From Siphlonurus alternatus (lineage: Eukaryota; Arthropoda; Insecta; Ephemeroptera; Siphlonuridae): a DNA stretch of 64,000 nt. A program made the position numbers and the translations under genes. The notes beneath the pieces were generated by a model. The model was not told where the DNA came from. It saw only the letters and a list, made by a program, of their open reading frames with translations, and ran no database searches. The stretch lies in NCBI GenBank assembly GCA_949825025.1, contig OX463783.1:18581533-18645532 (forward strand), given 5' to 3'. This document shows positions 34,974 to 47,700 of the stretch, one piece after another; the first letter of the stretch is position 1; each line of letters opens with the position of its first letter.

Positions 34974-36846
34974 CTGTGAGACATAAAAAGAATTACTGTA
35001 CAGCAAGAAACAATAAGCATCCTCTTAAAAAAGTATATTATATGCATATAATAATGATAAGCAAGTACAGTGTAACGACTGTTACAGCAAATAGATCTGA
35101 ACACACTGCAGTACAGTGCATACCAAACATGTGTATGCTGCAACATGCATGTATATGCATACAGTGTGTAAGTGTATTCATATCATACTATCATACAGTA
35201 TAATATGTATGCATACATTATGCATTAATACATTATGATTTATGATATGCATACTGTATGCAATTATAATAATATGCATACATATATATAGTCATATCAC
35301 CCATACACGTCATACACAGTTAAGTATATGTGCATAATGTGTTTTGTGAAGAAGATTGCATTGATGCCCTGATGAATCAAGATTAATTAATATCTGTCTA
35401 TAAAATTTTATTTAGTTAATAAAATAAATGTTGGGTGTTGGGGTGTTGGGTAAAGTGTGCCAGCACTGCCAGCCTGCAAAAACATAAAATAGCACAGTAT
35501 TATACACGTTATTTACAGCTTAATGTTCAATATTGAACACTATTATTTAATTACAGTATAATTTACCTTTTATATTCTTTTATATCACAATGTGTAGGCG
35601 TCTCAAGTTCTTTTTATTCGACGAATTTTACTAATTTATCTTCCATAAAATGTTTATCAACAATTGTCAGCCATTTTGCTAAACTTTGCTCTCTGATAGT
35701 CATTTCTTTTTTTAGACACAGGTATTTAAATCTCAGCGTTCTCAGCACCTTTCAGCCGTGCGCTCGGCGGTGTGTATATTATATAATAATACGCTAAAAA
35801 CCATATATATGGCATAATATAATAGTTAACAAGTTGTACATCAAGCATAGAGTTAATATTAATATTAGAGTTAATAGAGTTAATATCAACCCTGCATGAA
35901 TGACGGGTGAATAATATAAAATCACAGGAAACACTATGAAAAAACTTATAAATAAAACAATTAATTAAGACACAAAATATATGGCTTTAAATTTTCAGTA
36001 TGCAAGCAAAAGGTTTTAGAGGTTCTTTATTAAAAAATAAAAAAGACCCCTAGCTTATAGCTATATAATAGTGGTGGGGGTTAGAGGATATTCAAATAAC
36101 TTATAACTATAAGCTTCAACAAAAATTGGGGAAGGGGGAGAATACGTACTTAAATTTTCAACAAAATTTCTTGACGTGAACACTTGAAGGTCATACACAT
36201 ATATTATCAGCATGGGCGCCGCCTTCATAAAAATCCTGTGGGCCGGTGCAACTCACCATGCATGCAGTGACCCCAATTGGTAACATATATACAATTAATG
36301 GTCAGCATCCATGATATATGACATCACCAACCCTTTGTCCTCCCATTTACTTACAAAAAAAGATTGGGCGCACGTAAGATCCTATACGGAGCAATTTTTC
36401 GATCGCTTATTGTTAACCCTCTAAATAAGTTATGTTTGCAAATTTAAAATTACGTATTGGCACTATAACCTTTTACGTTTGCTGCTATAAAAATTTTATT
36501 ATTTGCCTTGGGTCAGTTTAATTAAAGAGCATCTAAAGAATTTCGCGGTAGTAGTGTTTTGACTTCGAGCCGAAAAAACGTGCGCAGAAGGGTTGCGCGC
36601 CAATGCGCGGTGGTTGTAGCAGGAGTCAAAATTAGCAAACGAACATGGCAACTATATAATTTTTCTGATGGATACTGTGACCATTAAAGGGCACTTTAAG
36701 CGCCAAAAATTGCGCGCCGCAAGGGATTTTTTTTTTGAGACCACGTATTTTGCAACATCAGTTAATGAATTCACACTTTTAATGCGTCGATTGTCAATAT
36801 TAAAATATATATACTGCGCGCTGTATAATGTACCCGGCGAAAGCAT
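34974..36846. other. Upstream flank of the eight-finger gene
   Basis: This is AT-rich with frequent ATGCATA words. Patches that might be promoter or first exon lie near 35730-35770 (GC-richer) and 36257-36263, where a minus-strand ATGCATG is followed by GTGAGT with a phase that would fit the 34973 acceptor. Neither can be established by eye. Confidence 0.4.
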
Positions 36847-37545
36847 CCCAGCTAACACGCAGAAGCTGGCCAAGACCTGGCCAGATTCTGGCATGCCAGA
36901 TTGGCAGACGCTTGGTCAGCCATTCATGGGCCATTTAATTTATGGCAAGCTGGGCTTAAAACGGCCAGAGGTTTTTGCCGTTCTTGGGCCAGGCTTGGCG
37001 GGCCAGGGTCATTGCATTTCACCTTTATTTCAGTAAAATTTGCTTCCCCCCCCTTTTTTTTGTGTTTATTTATTATTTTCTACGCATTTGGGTCCCAAAA
37101 AAACAAAAAAAAAAATGTAAAAAATTTGGATGGGGAGAGAATCGAACTCGGCACCTTTGGATCCGCAGCTGAAGGTCCTTACCGCTAGGACACTGCCTTT
37201 CTTAGAAGAGAATGGTAAATTTAGGTTTATAAACTTTACATTTGGAATACTTAACAAAAATATTTTTATTCCGACCTAAGTTTTTAGCTACATTTATTTT
37301 TTAAACGTTAATAATTATGTAACAACGATTGTTAATTACTTATTATTTATTATGTGAATATGTTATTGAAGTCCCTGTTACGGCTTGTGGTTTGAAGCCC
37401 CAGTCCGGCCCAGGTCTGGCAAGCCATTTACGGCTGACAGTAAGACGGCCAATGAATGGCCCGCTTCTGGTAGGCCATAGCCAGAAGCTCGCCAAGACGG
37501 CCACCAGAGGGCCAGCTCTGGCCCGGCCTGTTCGTGCTAGCTGGG
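36847..37545. repeat. 699-bp element with CCCAGCTA termini and GGCCA-rich arms
   Basis: The ends CCCAGCTAACACG and CGTGCTAGCTGGG form a terminal inverted repeat. Both arms of about 150-180 bp are dense in TGGCC/GGCCA words and imperfectly complementary, in sharp contrast to the AT-rich middle. The superfamily is not clear; the direct flanks show at most AT/AT. The centre contains a tRNA-like block. Confidence 0.75.
37131..37195 (-). repeat. tRNA-like segment (probable SINE head or tRNA pseudogene)
   Basis: Read on the minus strand, it shows a D-arm with perfect stem GTCC/GGAC around TAGCGGTAA (A box), and later GAGTTCGATTC (B box). The anticodon stem has decayed and the acceptor ends do not pair, so it is not a functional tRNA gene. 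A T/A-rich tail follows at 37095-37130. It is either an inserted SINE or a built-in part of the 36847-37545 element. Confidence 0.65.
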
Positions 37546-38086
37546 ATGGCAGTTCATCTCAATATATGTCTCCTGTCTGATGATGAGTCCCTCGGTGCGC
37601 TTCAGCACACAATTAGATTTTAGTGCAGCATTATATGTAGAGGTTATCCTGCATGGTGCCTCCCTCTGTATTGACTATTGAGTTTTCAGTGCCTATAACT
37701 GAATATAAACCAACTAGCCCCTTAGAGTAGGCAACTTTTCATGCTCCAGCATGGCTATATATTAATCACAGAATATAATATCTAGTGCACAATTCTCGGA
37801 GAAGTTCGATGACTGCATGCAAAATTTGTTTAGTAAAATTATATAGTTACATGAAGATTATTATAAACATCCATGTAAATAAAAAGTTTCACTTAAGGTA
37901 GAGATAATATGTATCAGCTGGACCAATGCTAAAAAAATCCCATTCATAAAAATTATGAAAAAAATTTAAAATGTTCCTCTCCTCTACATCCCCTATCAGT
38001 AGATAAAAAATCAGGTATACAAAAACGAGCTAGTTTTCGAGTAATTATAATAATTTTTAAAGTTCTCTAATTTAACCCAGCAAACC

Positions 38087-38478
38087 AAAACCTGCTGGCC
38101 TACAGCTGGCCACAAGCTGGTTTGCCACCGCTGGCATGCGCTGGCAAACCAGCGTGGTTCAGCGCTTTTCTCGTACGCCGGCCAGCTGAAGATCCAGCGC
38201 CGTTGAGCCAGTGCTTTAAAAAAAAATGCCCATCAGCCTTCGTGTATGGTCAACCTAGTTGATTCTCTATATTAATTTAAAAGATATCTAATTCCCTGAA
38301 TAGTAATTAATTTTTAATTAAGCTTCTACAGACTCAATTACATTCATTCAAATTTAAATCAAGCGGTATAGCGAATATAAAATTTTGAATTTATGAAAAA
38401 AAATTATGAAAATAAATACAGAATTATCCATAGGTTGCAATAAATTATAGCCCTGATATTTTTTAGCTCAAGGAAGGC
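38087..38478. repeat. Foreign segment inside TTAA-family copy 3
   Basis: The family loop normally reads AATTTAACATGG. Here TTTAAC is followed by CCCAGCAAACCAAAACCTGC and about 390 bp of unrelated sequence before TTTAACATGG resumes, which gives a short TTTAA(C) duplication. The start resembles the CCCAGC-type element at 36847, with repeated GCTGGC words. No matching right terminus is seen. Confidence 0.6.
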
Positions 38479-38669
38479 ATTTAACATGGAAAAATGGAAC
38501 TTCCATGTTAAATTAGTCAACTTTAAAAATTAATAACTCGAAAACCAGCTCGTTTTTGTATACCTGATATTTTACCTACTGATAGGAGATGTTGAGGAGA
38601 ACATTTTAATTTTTTTTTCATAATTTTTATGAATGAGATTTTTTTAGCATTGGGCCAGCTGATACATAT

Positions 38670-38847
38670 GGGGGACATTCATAAAGCACTTTAACCCCCA
38701 ATTTAGCCCCGATTTTTAACTCTGGTGCTAAACGTGGTGCTAAGCTATAAGCTTAACATGGTTAGCCCCTGGTTTAGTACCATGTTTAGCACCAGGGCTA
38801 AAAATCGGGGCTAAAGTGGGGGTTAAAGTGCTTTGTGAATGTCCCCC
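38670..38847. repeat. 178-bp palindromic MITE (GGGGG..CATTCA family), copy 2
   Basis: It has the same termini and length as the 10550 copy: GGGGGACATTCATAAAGCAC and its complement. It is flanked by TAT (38667-38669 and 38848-38850). It interrupts the right terminal repeat of the TTAA-family element, so it is the younger insertion. Confidence 0.88.
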
Positions 38848-39007
38848 TATATTATCTCTACCTTAATTTTCTCGAAAACAAAATTTTAGTTTGCTATTGA
38901 AATTTATATAATATATTTTTTTTATTTATAGTATAATAATATATTATACTCTCTGCTAAAATTCAACAGAACATCCACGTGCTGCATTATCGATGCAAAA
39001 TATTCTA

Positions 39008-39056
39008 ATTTATATATATATATATATATATAATGATCGAGATATATATATATATA
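39008..39056. repeat. TA dinucleotide tract
   Basis: Two runs of alternating A and T are separated by ATGATCGAG. Confidence 0.8.
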
Positions 39057-39360
39057 TTATATTTACGTACGTATATTTGCGTTATATATATTATAATAAT
39101 TTTTTATACTCATGCAGACTTAACTTGCAGTACGAAAATAAAATGTATTTTTGTTTAATTGTTATTAACCTTATTCGCGCTAAAACAAGTACTAATCCCT
39201 GCTTTCGATCAAAACCATGCTAAGTGGCGATATTTAGATATAAGAGGGTGCGTTATCTATATATTTAAACAAGATAAGAAATTTAATTTCAGTGAAAAAT
39301 TATTAAAGTTAATTTAATCCCTATAGATATTTAATATAAAATATAATCAATACTAAAATA

Positions 39361-39507
39361 TATGAGAAGCCGCAGATCAAACGGGGTAAAGACCATGCAG
39401 TTTCCACTATAGGTCGATCGTTATCAGTGAAATGTGGTAGGAAAAAAAAATATCCTTTACCTGCAATTAACGTCTTTTATATCCGTTTGATCTGCGGCTT
39501 CTCATAT
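39361..39507. repeat. Short MITE with 25-bp terminal inverted repeats
   Basis: The ends TATGAGAAGCCGCAGATCAA and its complement TTGATCTGCGGCTTCTCATA pair perfectly through ACGG. The middle is unique, and TA-rich flanks fit a TA target. It has no coding capacity. Confidence 0.8.
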
Positions 39508-39509
39508 AT

Positions 39510-41511
39510 AATATATATATTATAGTTATTAAACTCCTGAATTTTAATTTAAAACGTGTCTCACAATAGCTAACTGTGAAGTGCTCATTCTTTTATGAGT
39601 TTTGAATTTTCCTGTATGAATATACTAACTAAACAAATCCTTCATTTCCAAAATATATTCAAACTGTGAAAATACTTTTAACTTATTTATATATAAATAT
39701 AATGTTTTATATCCGAAAATAGTTTCATTAGAGCTTGATGTAAAGGAAACAGGAAACATTAATTAAAGAGTGAGCGTGTAATTATGTTGATTAAACGATG
39801 ATTTTCTTTTCATATTAAATTACTGATCATTACTAAAATATTAAAAAAGATTATCGGGATGAATTAAAAAAAAAAAAAAAAAAAAAATAGGGTGACTTGT
39901 ATATTTGTAATACTAAAATATAAACTGCATGATGGGGGAAAAAATGCTAAAAAAATAAATACAGATCACATTATTTAAATTAAGATGAATAAATTTATTT
40001 ATTTCATTATTTGACATTAAAAAATCACAATCTTGTCAATTTATATTAATTATATTTAAAATAACATTTACCCTGCATTATTTGTTGATAAGGCATATTC
40101 ATATATAGTGTGTTGTATAACAAATACATTCATACTAAATCTCAAAATCTGAGAAAATGAAATGATTAAAAAATAAAGTGGTTATAAAGTAATTTAATGC
40201 ATGAATTCAGGAACTTAAAAGTCATTCTTCATTAAAATAAAATATTTCAAAGTTATAATGACAACTTGTTAAAAAATTGCAGCACCATATAAATTTGATA
40301 GAAAAAAAAGAGAGATTTTTTACTAGCTCAAAATATAAAATCAATAAAAACTAGCAGTATATAATTAAAACGAAATGAAAAATTCACCTGTATTGATAAA
40401 TAAAAAAAAAAAAACTTGCAATAATTTTCATTTTCTTTGCTTTAATTACTTTTTAAGTATTTTTTTTTTTAATTCAATGTTGCTAATATTAGCGAATCGT
40501 TTGATTTTTATTAATTAACATATAGGCCATGAAACACATCAAATACGGTAAATACTCCACATATAGATATTTCAGGCCTCGTAAAAATATTTTAATGTTA
40601 TTTTGAATTCGGTATTTTAAATAGAAGTCATACATATATACCAACAACATCTTTAGTATTTAAACCAGTTCAAAATTACATAACTTTGTGCGTGTGTTTA
40701 TATACTATAGTTTTTGGACGTAAATGAAAGCAAAATATTGTAACTTTCCAAAATACTGCATTACATCAGTACGTGTTAATACAGTATTAATTAAGGAAAA
40801 TATCAGAAAAGTATTACAGTTGGAGGTAAAATCAGATAAATAAATTTTATTTTCATTTACTTTTTTATTCTGGTTACTGAATGTAATTTTTATTTATTTA
40901 TTTTTTTAAACCAAATATACAAATCGTCCATAAAAAAAGTATAAGTCCTTATCGTTATTCTGACAGGCTTACACCCCCTAATCTTGAATTATGTATTTTA
41001 GATTAACATATATGTATGTATTTGATATCACATAATTATTATTGAATCAATCAATTGAATTATGTAATTTTCATGCAATTTAGTAAATCACCACGTACTT
41101 AGTGATGCGAGTGAAATATTTGAGTAAATTTAAATCTTAATTATCTTTACAGTAGGGGTTGTTCACAAGTATTTTTAGCATATAACTAAATATTGATATC
41201 AAATTCCACTACTAAATTTAGTACTTTCAAGCATTTTTAGACTAAAATCTAAAATCTAAGATGCTAAATTCTTTGTAAAGAACCTCTATTTTCACAACAT
41301 CCTGATAACATGTAAATTTATATATTAAATATATCACAAGCAATTAATATAACCTTAATATTTTCTTAAAACAAATAATATTCACACATCCTTCAAGGAG
41401 TCATTCCAACAAAGAAATATTTTCATTACCTCTCTGTACTATTTCGATGTTCTTGTTTTAAATTAAAAAACATTTTTTATTAAAAAATAGACAAAGACAA
41501 AATCAAACAAA
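39510..41511. other. AT-rich intergenic DNA 3' of the xylosyltransferase gene
   Basis: Very AT-rich with homopolymer runs. A decayed palindrome at about 41153-41293 has ends GGGGTTGTTCACAAG and TTTGTAAAGAACC and inner TTTAGCAT/ATGCTAAA, reminiscent of the GGGGG..CATTCAC family. AATAAA on the minus strand at 41481-41476, 31 bases past the stop codon, is a likely polyadenylation signal. Confidence 0.6.
41476..41481 (-). other. Polyadenylation signal AATAAA
   Basis: AATAAA on the minus strand, 31 bases downstream of the XXYLT1-like stop codon, in an A/T-rich setting. Confidence 0.6.
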
Positions 41512-42189
41512 TCACAATTCAGGTATTGGAACTCCACCATTTCCATGTAATAATTTCACTTGAGAGTCACATTGATGATATAAATCAAACATTGGATGAT
41601 TTTTCATAGCTTTATCTAATTGAACATTCCAACCACAATCAAGTGTTCTAACCCAATTAGGTTTAGATGCAGCTAATAATGTAAAAAGATCTTGATCACC
41701 AACTTTTGCACCTCTATAATCACCATATTGTTTACATAAATTAATTAATGAATTTTCACTATCTAATAATTCATTATATTTAATATTTTTTCTCATATTA
41801 TTTAAATTAAATAATACTATACCAGAATTTAAACCTTTAAAACCATTATATAAACCAATATAACTATTACTATTTATTTTACGATAATTTGAAAATGGTT
41901 CATAATATAATGGTGACATTTCTGGTGCTAATGCCATTAATTCTGTTGATTCAAATGAATTAAATTCTTTATATAATTCAGCAACATCTGCTTTAAATCT
42001 TAGATCAGCATCCATAACTAAAAGACGTGAAGTTGATGGTGATAAAATTCTATGGTACAAAGGTGCCACATGGAATAAATCATGACGATATTTGCTGTTG
42101 GGATCTTCAGTTGGTGCAAACAGCTGTTTTAGACGAGAGATGACGTTTGACACGTTGTGGGCGGCTGCATCCAAGTCAACGTAATCAAC
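41512..42189 (-). CDS. XXYLT1: Xyloside xylosyltransferase 1-like, last exon (C-terminal 225 aa)
   Basis: This is a glycosyltransferase family 8 enzyme of the ER. It adds a xylose in alpha-1,3 linkage to xylose-glucose-O-Ser on EGF repeats, for example of Notch, using UDP-xylose. The exon starts after TTGTTTCAG (GTT at 42189, phase 0) and ends in TGA at 41514-41512. It carries the DxD metal/nucleotide-sugar motif in VMDADLRFK, GLNSGIVLFNL, GDQDLFTLL, LDCGWNVQL, and the C-terminal VKLLHGNGGVPIPE, which matches the family's HGN-(x)3-PIPE ending. Human XXYLT1 is about 390 residues, so the N-terminal half, with its membrane anchor, is on exons further right that I could not find. Codons are strongly A/T-ending except in the first 40, unlike the pipe exons. 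The family is confident; GXYLT is less likely given the C-terminus. Confidence 0.92.
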   Translation of the reverse strand, partial: VDYVDLDAAAHNVSNVISRLKQLFAPTEDPNSKYRHDLFHVAPLYHRILSPSTSRLLVMDADLRFKADVAELYKEFNSFESTELMALAPEMSPLYYEPFSNYRKINSNSYIGLYNGFKGLNSGIVLFNLNNMRKNIKYNELLDSENSLINLCKQYGDYRGAKVGDQDLFTLLAASKPNWVRTLDCGWNVQLDKAMKNHPMFDLYHQCDSQVKLLHGNGGVPIPEL

Positions 42190-42480
42190 CTGAAACAACA
42201 ACAATTTTTTTTATTAATATGTACGTCATAATTATATAAAAAATGTTATGTCAAGTTCCTCTTCATCACATTTACATTATTTGTTAAAGAATGTGGGTGG
42301 TTGTCGTAAAATAAAAATACGTCATTGTTTTAATTAATTAAAATTTAACTTGTTAAAATGTTTTCAATGTATATGCGTTGGTATTATCACCTGAGACGTT
42401 ATCATAGCTATGGTATGATAATTATATTTTACGAGTAATATATATGAGTCTACTTGCAGGGCATTATTATAGGTGATTTA

Positions 42481-42600
42481 TGATTTCGAGTATGTTATTT
42501 TTTTGTAATTTTGCACAACCTAAATTAATATTTTCAATTATTGAAAATATTAATTTTGGTTGTGCAAAATTACAAAAAAAAAATAATTTACTCGAAATCA
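42481..42600. repeat. 120-bp palindromic MITE with TA target duplication
   Basis: A near-perfect palindrome from TGATTTCGAGTA to its complement, with inner TTTTGCACAACC and ATTAATATTTTCAAT pairs. TA precedes (42479-42480) and follows (42601-42602). It lies about 290 bp upstream of the XXYLT1-like exon, in its intron. Confidence 0.87.
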
Positions 42601-43684
42601 TATTTTAACTTGAAAGGAAACATACAATTGTACAATAATAATACAATAAAAATATTAAAAATCTAAATTATTGTAAAAAGCATAATTTAATTTTAGAATT
42701 ATTTGAAGTTTGAAAAACTAATATTTGTTAAGAAATTTAAATATTAACAACAAAGAAAAACATGTTTCAAAAATAAATAAAGTTTCCTTAACGCTATGGA
42801 TAAATAATTCAAAATATTGATAAGTTTTATCATCGACTCTAGCTGTATTGTAAAAATGCTGTAATGTAAATAATTTTAATTGAAGAATAAACTATGATAA
42901 GAAAAATACAGGTGCACGAAGATAATAATTATAGTGTGATATATTTTGTTACTTTTTTTTATTAATAAAATAATTATTGTTGCTAAAGAAGTCATATTGT
43001 CTATTAATAGTAATAATAAAAAAAGAAATACCACTTTAATAGTTTGTAAATAATCAGATCTGGTAGTAATAAAGTTAAATTATACATACAAAAGCATAAA
43101 AGCCGCAGCAGAAAATTTTTACGACAATTTTATAACTTTTTTAATTAATAAACTCTATTATCATGAACATGCACAACGTACGAGTCACGTCAGTAAATAT
43201 CTCGCGTGTACGTAATTTGAGACTTACATACACGGACGTTTGTGTTGTCAAAGACACGATGATAATTAATTACATAATAGGCCAAGGTTTTTCACCTTTC
43301 ATCCATGAAATTTGTGAAGTCATCTTTAACACGTACAAAGAATATAATTTTGTTCCCAAGGATACTGATGCATGAGATAATAATAATATACGTTTTTGTG
43401 GGAATATAATAATATATCATCTATTTTTTTTTTTTACTGTGTATTGTATTGTTGTAATTACGAGTATAATGTCTAAACTTTTTGCCTTTTATAAAAAAAG
43501 TATTCATCGCCAATAGATTGCAAACAGTACCTTAAATCTTAAATTTATATTGTTATACATAATTATAATATAACATATATATAATAGTGTCGCACCGGCG
43601 CTTAAATTTATATAATAATTAGAAATTATATTATAATTATGTTATATATGTGGGTTACTTATATCCCCCCTAGCTATACGTAAA

Positions 43685-43738
<54 letters not shown>
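43685..43738. repeat. TA dinucleotide tract
   Basis: More than 50 bases of uninterrupted alternating A and T. Confidence 0.9.
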
Positions 43739-43740
<2 letters not shown>

Positions 43741-44340
43741 TGTGTTAACATATCGGAAAGGATTTATTTTCATAATGCATTTTGGTAAAAAATTATATTC
43801 CTAATTTAGTATTGTAAATATTTTTATTATTTTAAAATGATTTATTTGTTTTTTTTTTGTCTAACAAAATTAATATACTGAGCAAATATGGTGTAGTGGA
43901 TTATACAACAAGTATTATAAAAAATAATTTCTTGTCTCTTTTTATATAATTTTAATCATAAGAATAAACATATTATACGTATAGTATAAGTACTGTCAAA
44001 ATTATAAGCTATTTAAAGAGGTGAACTTAAAATTCTACTATTTTTTATTTTTTTGTTTATTTACATCAACATTTCACTGGCACAAATTTGTGTTGCTAAA
44101 AATATCCCAACGATTTCATGTAGTCCATAAGAATGCTCAGCTCATGATACAGGAAAACAGCAGGCTATTCCCTGAGATGCACTTCAAGCTTGTATAGTCG
44201 TAAATCCTGTTGGTGATGTGAACAATTTATAACACTAGCTCGTTCTGAGATTTATTTTATTTGAACATTTTTTATTGACGTGTGCATGTGATGCACTCTG
44301 TTATAATTGTCCCACGGGTTAGCGTTGATTTTACGTCATG

Positions 44341-44684
44341 GGTAGAGATAACATATGACCAATGTTAATAAAAATCCCATTCATGAAAATTATGAAAAAA
44401 AAAAAGACGAAAATGCTCTTCTTTACATACCTTATCAGTAGTTAAAATATCAGGTGGCAAAAACGAGCTGGTTTTCGAGTTATTAATTTTTAAAGTAGAC
44501 TAATTTAACATGAGCTAGTTTTCGAGTTATTAGTCAACTTTAAAAATTAATAACTCGAAAACTATCTCGTTTTTGTAAACCTGATATTTTACCTACTGAT
44601 GAGGTATGTAAAGGAGAACATTTTAAATTTATTTCATAATTTTCATGAATGGGATTTTCATTAACATTGGGCATTATCTCTACC
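44341..44684. repeat. TTAA-family foldback MITE, copy 4 (diverged ends)
   Basis: The termini are GGTAGAGATAACATATGACC and its partial complement. The interior has the family's AACGAGCTGGTTTTCGAGTT and ATCAGTAGTTAAAATATCAG. The TTAA flanks are not preserved. Confidence 0.8.
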
Positions 44685-44750
44685 TTTTTAGGGGTTGAAA
44701 GCACGCGCCTGCATTACTAAAAATCTATTGCTTTCTCTGAAGCAAAGTCA

Positions 44751-44794
44751 GCAAGGTGTATGGAGGTTTATAAACCTCTATATATACACCTTGC
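44751..44794. repeat. 44-bp perfect-arm hairpin
   Basis: GCAAGGTGTAT and GGAGGTTTA are followed by TAAACCTC and ATACACCTTGC. A second small hairpin, with AAAGAATTAAT and ATTAATTCTTT arms, follows at about 44925-44960. Confidence 0.7.
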
Positions 44795-47700
44795 TCTGAA
44801 GTACAACAATAAATAATAGAAAATAAACAATAAAGACAAAAAAAAAAATTGTGTGATCAAATTAATAGGTTAAGTAATTGATGATTTATTGTCACTTATA
44901 AAATTTTATTGTAGTACTATAGCCAAAGAATTAATAGATATTAATTCTTTGCTATAGCTATATATATATACTTTAAGAAAATAAGGAAATATATTGCGCT
45001 GAATGCCGGAATTCCCTAAGCTGAAAACTTCCTCCTGACCTAGTTGAACACTAAGATGAGAGAAGTTGCGACTATGGTGCTCAAAAGAATTTTTAAATTA
45101 TAGAATTTAAATTCACGTGCAATTAGTACGTTATATTACACTTACTTATTAGTTAAAACTAAACATATAATTGAATGTGAAATTATTATCACATTTTTTT
45201 TAATGATCAGTATTGTATTATATGTAGTGCAAGTACACAATTGTATCTCATTTCTAATTACTGCATGGGTACTTGAACTTTGGATCAATTAATAAAACTC
45301 ACATTCACCTTTCTCACAGCAAATTAAGTTCAGACATATAACTTTCCAATGGTCTACCACATAAAATACAAATCATATAAACTAATTTCTAAAATTTGTA
45401 CACATATTAGTAACGCATGTGCAGTATAATCATCCCTGCATCTCTAGAGAAATATACAACCTCTTGCAAACGTGACTGACTGTGAGTGAAGGGATGCAAC
45501 CCTCACGTACGTCGTAGTGTTACGACTTCCGTTCGTCTCTCCCCTCAAACACATTCAACTTTTCTCCCCTATTTCTTCTTTTCAGTAGCTTGCAGCCACA
45601 TCAAAGTGTGAACTGCATGTTGATTAGTTAAAAACTACATCCTTCTAATCCAACTACTGATAACGCATCAAAGATCAAAATTAAATAATCCTTATAGAAG
45701 TTATGAAAACAAACGAGGAAAATCGCAAAAGGGATAGATTGGAAGAGTTTATTCTAACACGAGTTCTTAATTAAAGATTTGTATTTAGAAAAAAAAAAAA
45801 TCTGCAAATTATAATTTTTCTTAGAATATTTTTAGAAGAACAATAGAAGCATTTTAAAATATATATATATGTATATATATATATGTTTAAGAGTTATTTT
45901 TTCTTGGGAGCATTATTTGCATTGATATTATAGAAAATGTATTCTGCGAATCAGAAAGATTAATGTCCTTGTCTTATAGCGTACCGTAAATATGATATTT
46001 GAAGCATTGCGAGACAGTAGGAAGAAATGTGCTGTAAATAAAATATAATTGGCAATTATGTATAAATATAGCGAAACAACAAGAAACACTTAATTGTAAT
46101 AAGCAGAAATTGAATTATAATGAAAAACATTATAATGCTTCGTTGATTCCTTGAAACATTAGAATTAACAATGATAATGAACTGGCATTATGCAATTATA
46201 ATGCAGACTTTTGCAAACTCCAACAATTAAAACCTTTGCATAATTATATTCCCCGTATATATATAATATTATAACATAATAATAATTTTTTAATTTAATT
46301 TTTATTTTTTTACTCTAACCTGTTTTGTTGTTTTCATTTTCTTATAGGGTGATAATAGCAATTCTTTTAATTCTTTAGTTAATTATAATATGTATAATAA
46401 TAATTAATTAAGTTTATTGCTGAAACACTGCATGAAGTATTAAATATAAGCCTGAGTAATTTATATCCTATATCTACCGCCATCTTCTCCCTCTTTACCT
46501 TTTCCCCTTCCTAATATATATATATATATAATTATATATATAGTTTTTCTTTCTTCTCTATTTTTCTTATTATTCCAGATTATCTTAAATATTATCTGTT
46601 TAAAAAAATTACATCTAAATTATGCGACTGCTAATTTAAAGTAATATTAAACTTTATTTCATTATGTTGTCTTACTCTTTGTTTACAGGACCTGCTATTT
46701 CAGATACTAAACAAAACTTTTTTCCTCTTCTCGAGCTTTAGCTCATTGAGGTGTAAACACAATCTTGTATCTAAAAAAAATATGTATTATGTAAATTTAT
46801 AATGAATAAAAAAAAAAATAAATAAATAAAAACACCGATCGTGATAATTCAATTGACCCAAAGTTAAGTAAACAGTATGATCACCAATATATTATTTATT
46901 ATTTACGAGCAAAAAACTCACAAATAAAAGCTAAGAAGCATTGCAGAGAAGGAAATTTTTAAATTAAAGTTGTATTTTTTCATCAGCGTAGAAAGTAAAA
47001 CAAAAAGACAATAATGTTTTTTTCACCAACATTATAAAATTCTATAAATGACTACAGCATCGAATGTGTAACGAAAAAGTTGGCAGAATTTTTACTAACA
47101 ATGCCAAATTTGAAATGGTTCTCATGACCTTCTGAATCTTCTGATAATTAGTAACGTGTTAAAAATAAACTAACTCTGTAATTCTACAAAGCTAAACAAA
47201 TAATTTGATCATGGACGTAACATAAAAATGTTGATTTTCCACTTTTTTTCTTTTTCTTTTAAAAAGATTGTCGATCATTTTGATTTTGCTCGACTCAATT
47301 ATTTTTCAGCTTTAAGTTTATTTTTGACATGCAACTTTACGACGATTGGTTGGCTATAGTACCAAATAGATATCCGCCTTAAATCTATATATTATTAATG
47401 TAACTTAGCTTCATCAACGCACGCGTGCGCTCTTTTTACGCTGTATACGAATTTTATGAAATAATATTATTATACTTTTGTAAATTTCAACACCGCCAAT
47501 GAGCAATCAGGTAAAGTAATCATGCAGTAAAACAGAGGAAGTATATTACGTAGTGATAATGCCATTTAATTTTATCTTCAACCTTTTTACCTTGTCCCCC
47601 TAGCAGTGATAACAGCCATGGAAAGAAAGCTTTGCTGACTATTTTAGCAAGTTATTTATTTTATTTATTCACGTTTCTTTCCGATTTTAATGTTTAAAGA

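Larger units (their letters stand above)
37897..38862. repeat. TTAA-family foldback MITE, copy 3, with two insertions
   Basis: The termini are GGTAGAGATAATA and TATTATCTCTACC, with TTAA on each side (37893-37896 and 38863-38866). The arms match the family, including AACGAGCTAGTTTTCGAGTA. The loop is interrupted at about 38087 by GGCC-rich foreign sequence, and the right terminus is split by the palindrome at 38670-38847. Confidence 0.88.

Noticed and set aside
37131..37195. Functional tRNA gene
   Set aside because: The D-arm is good but the anticodon stem and acceptor stem do not pair.
36668..37257. Several frames of 60-122 codons on both strands
   Set aside because: They lie in the GGCCA-rich element and its tRNA-like centre and have no protein similarity.
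43163..43375. 70-codon plus-strand frame upstream of the xylosyltransferase exon
   Set aside because: It is on the opposite strand to the gene, has no family similarity, and its minus-strand translation does not resemble the missing N-terminal half of XXYLT1.
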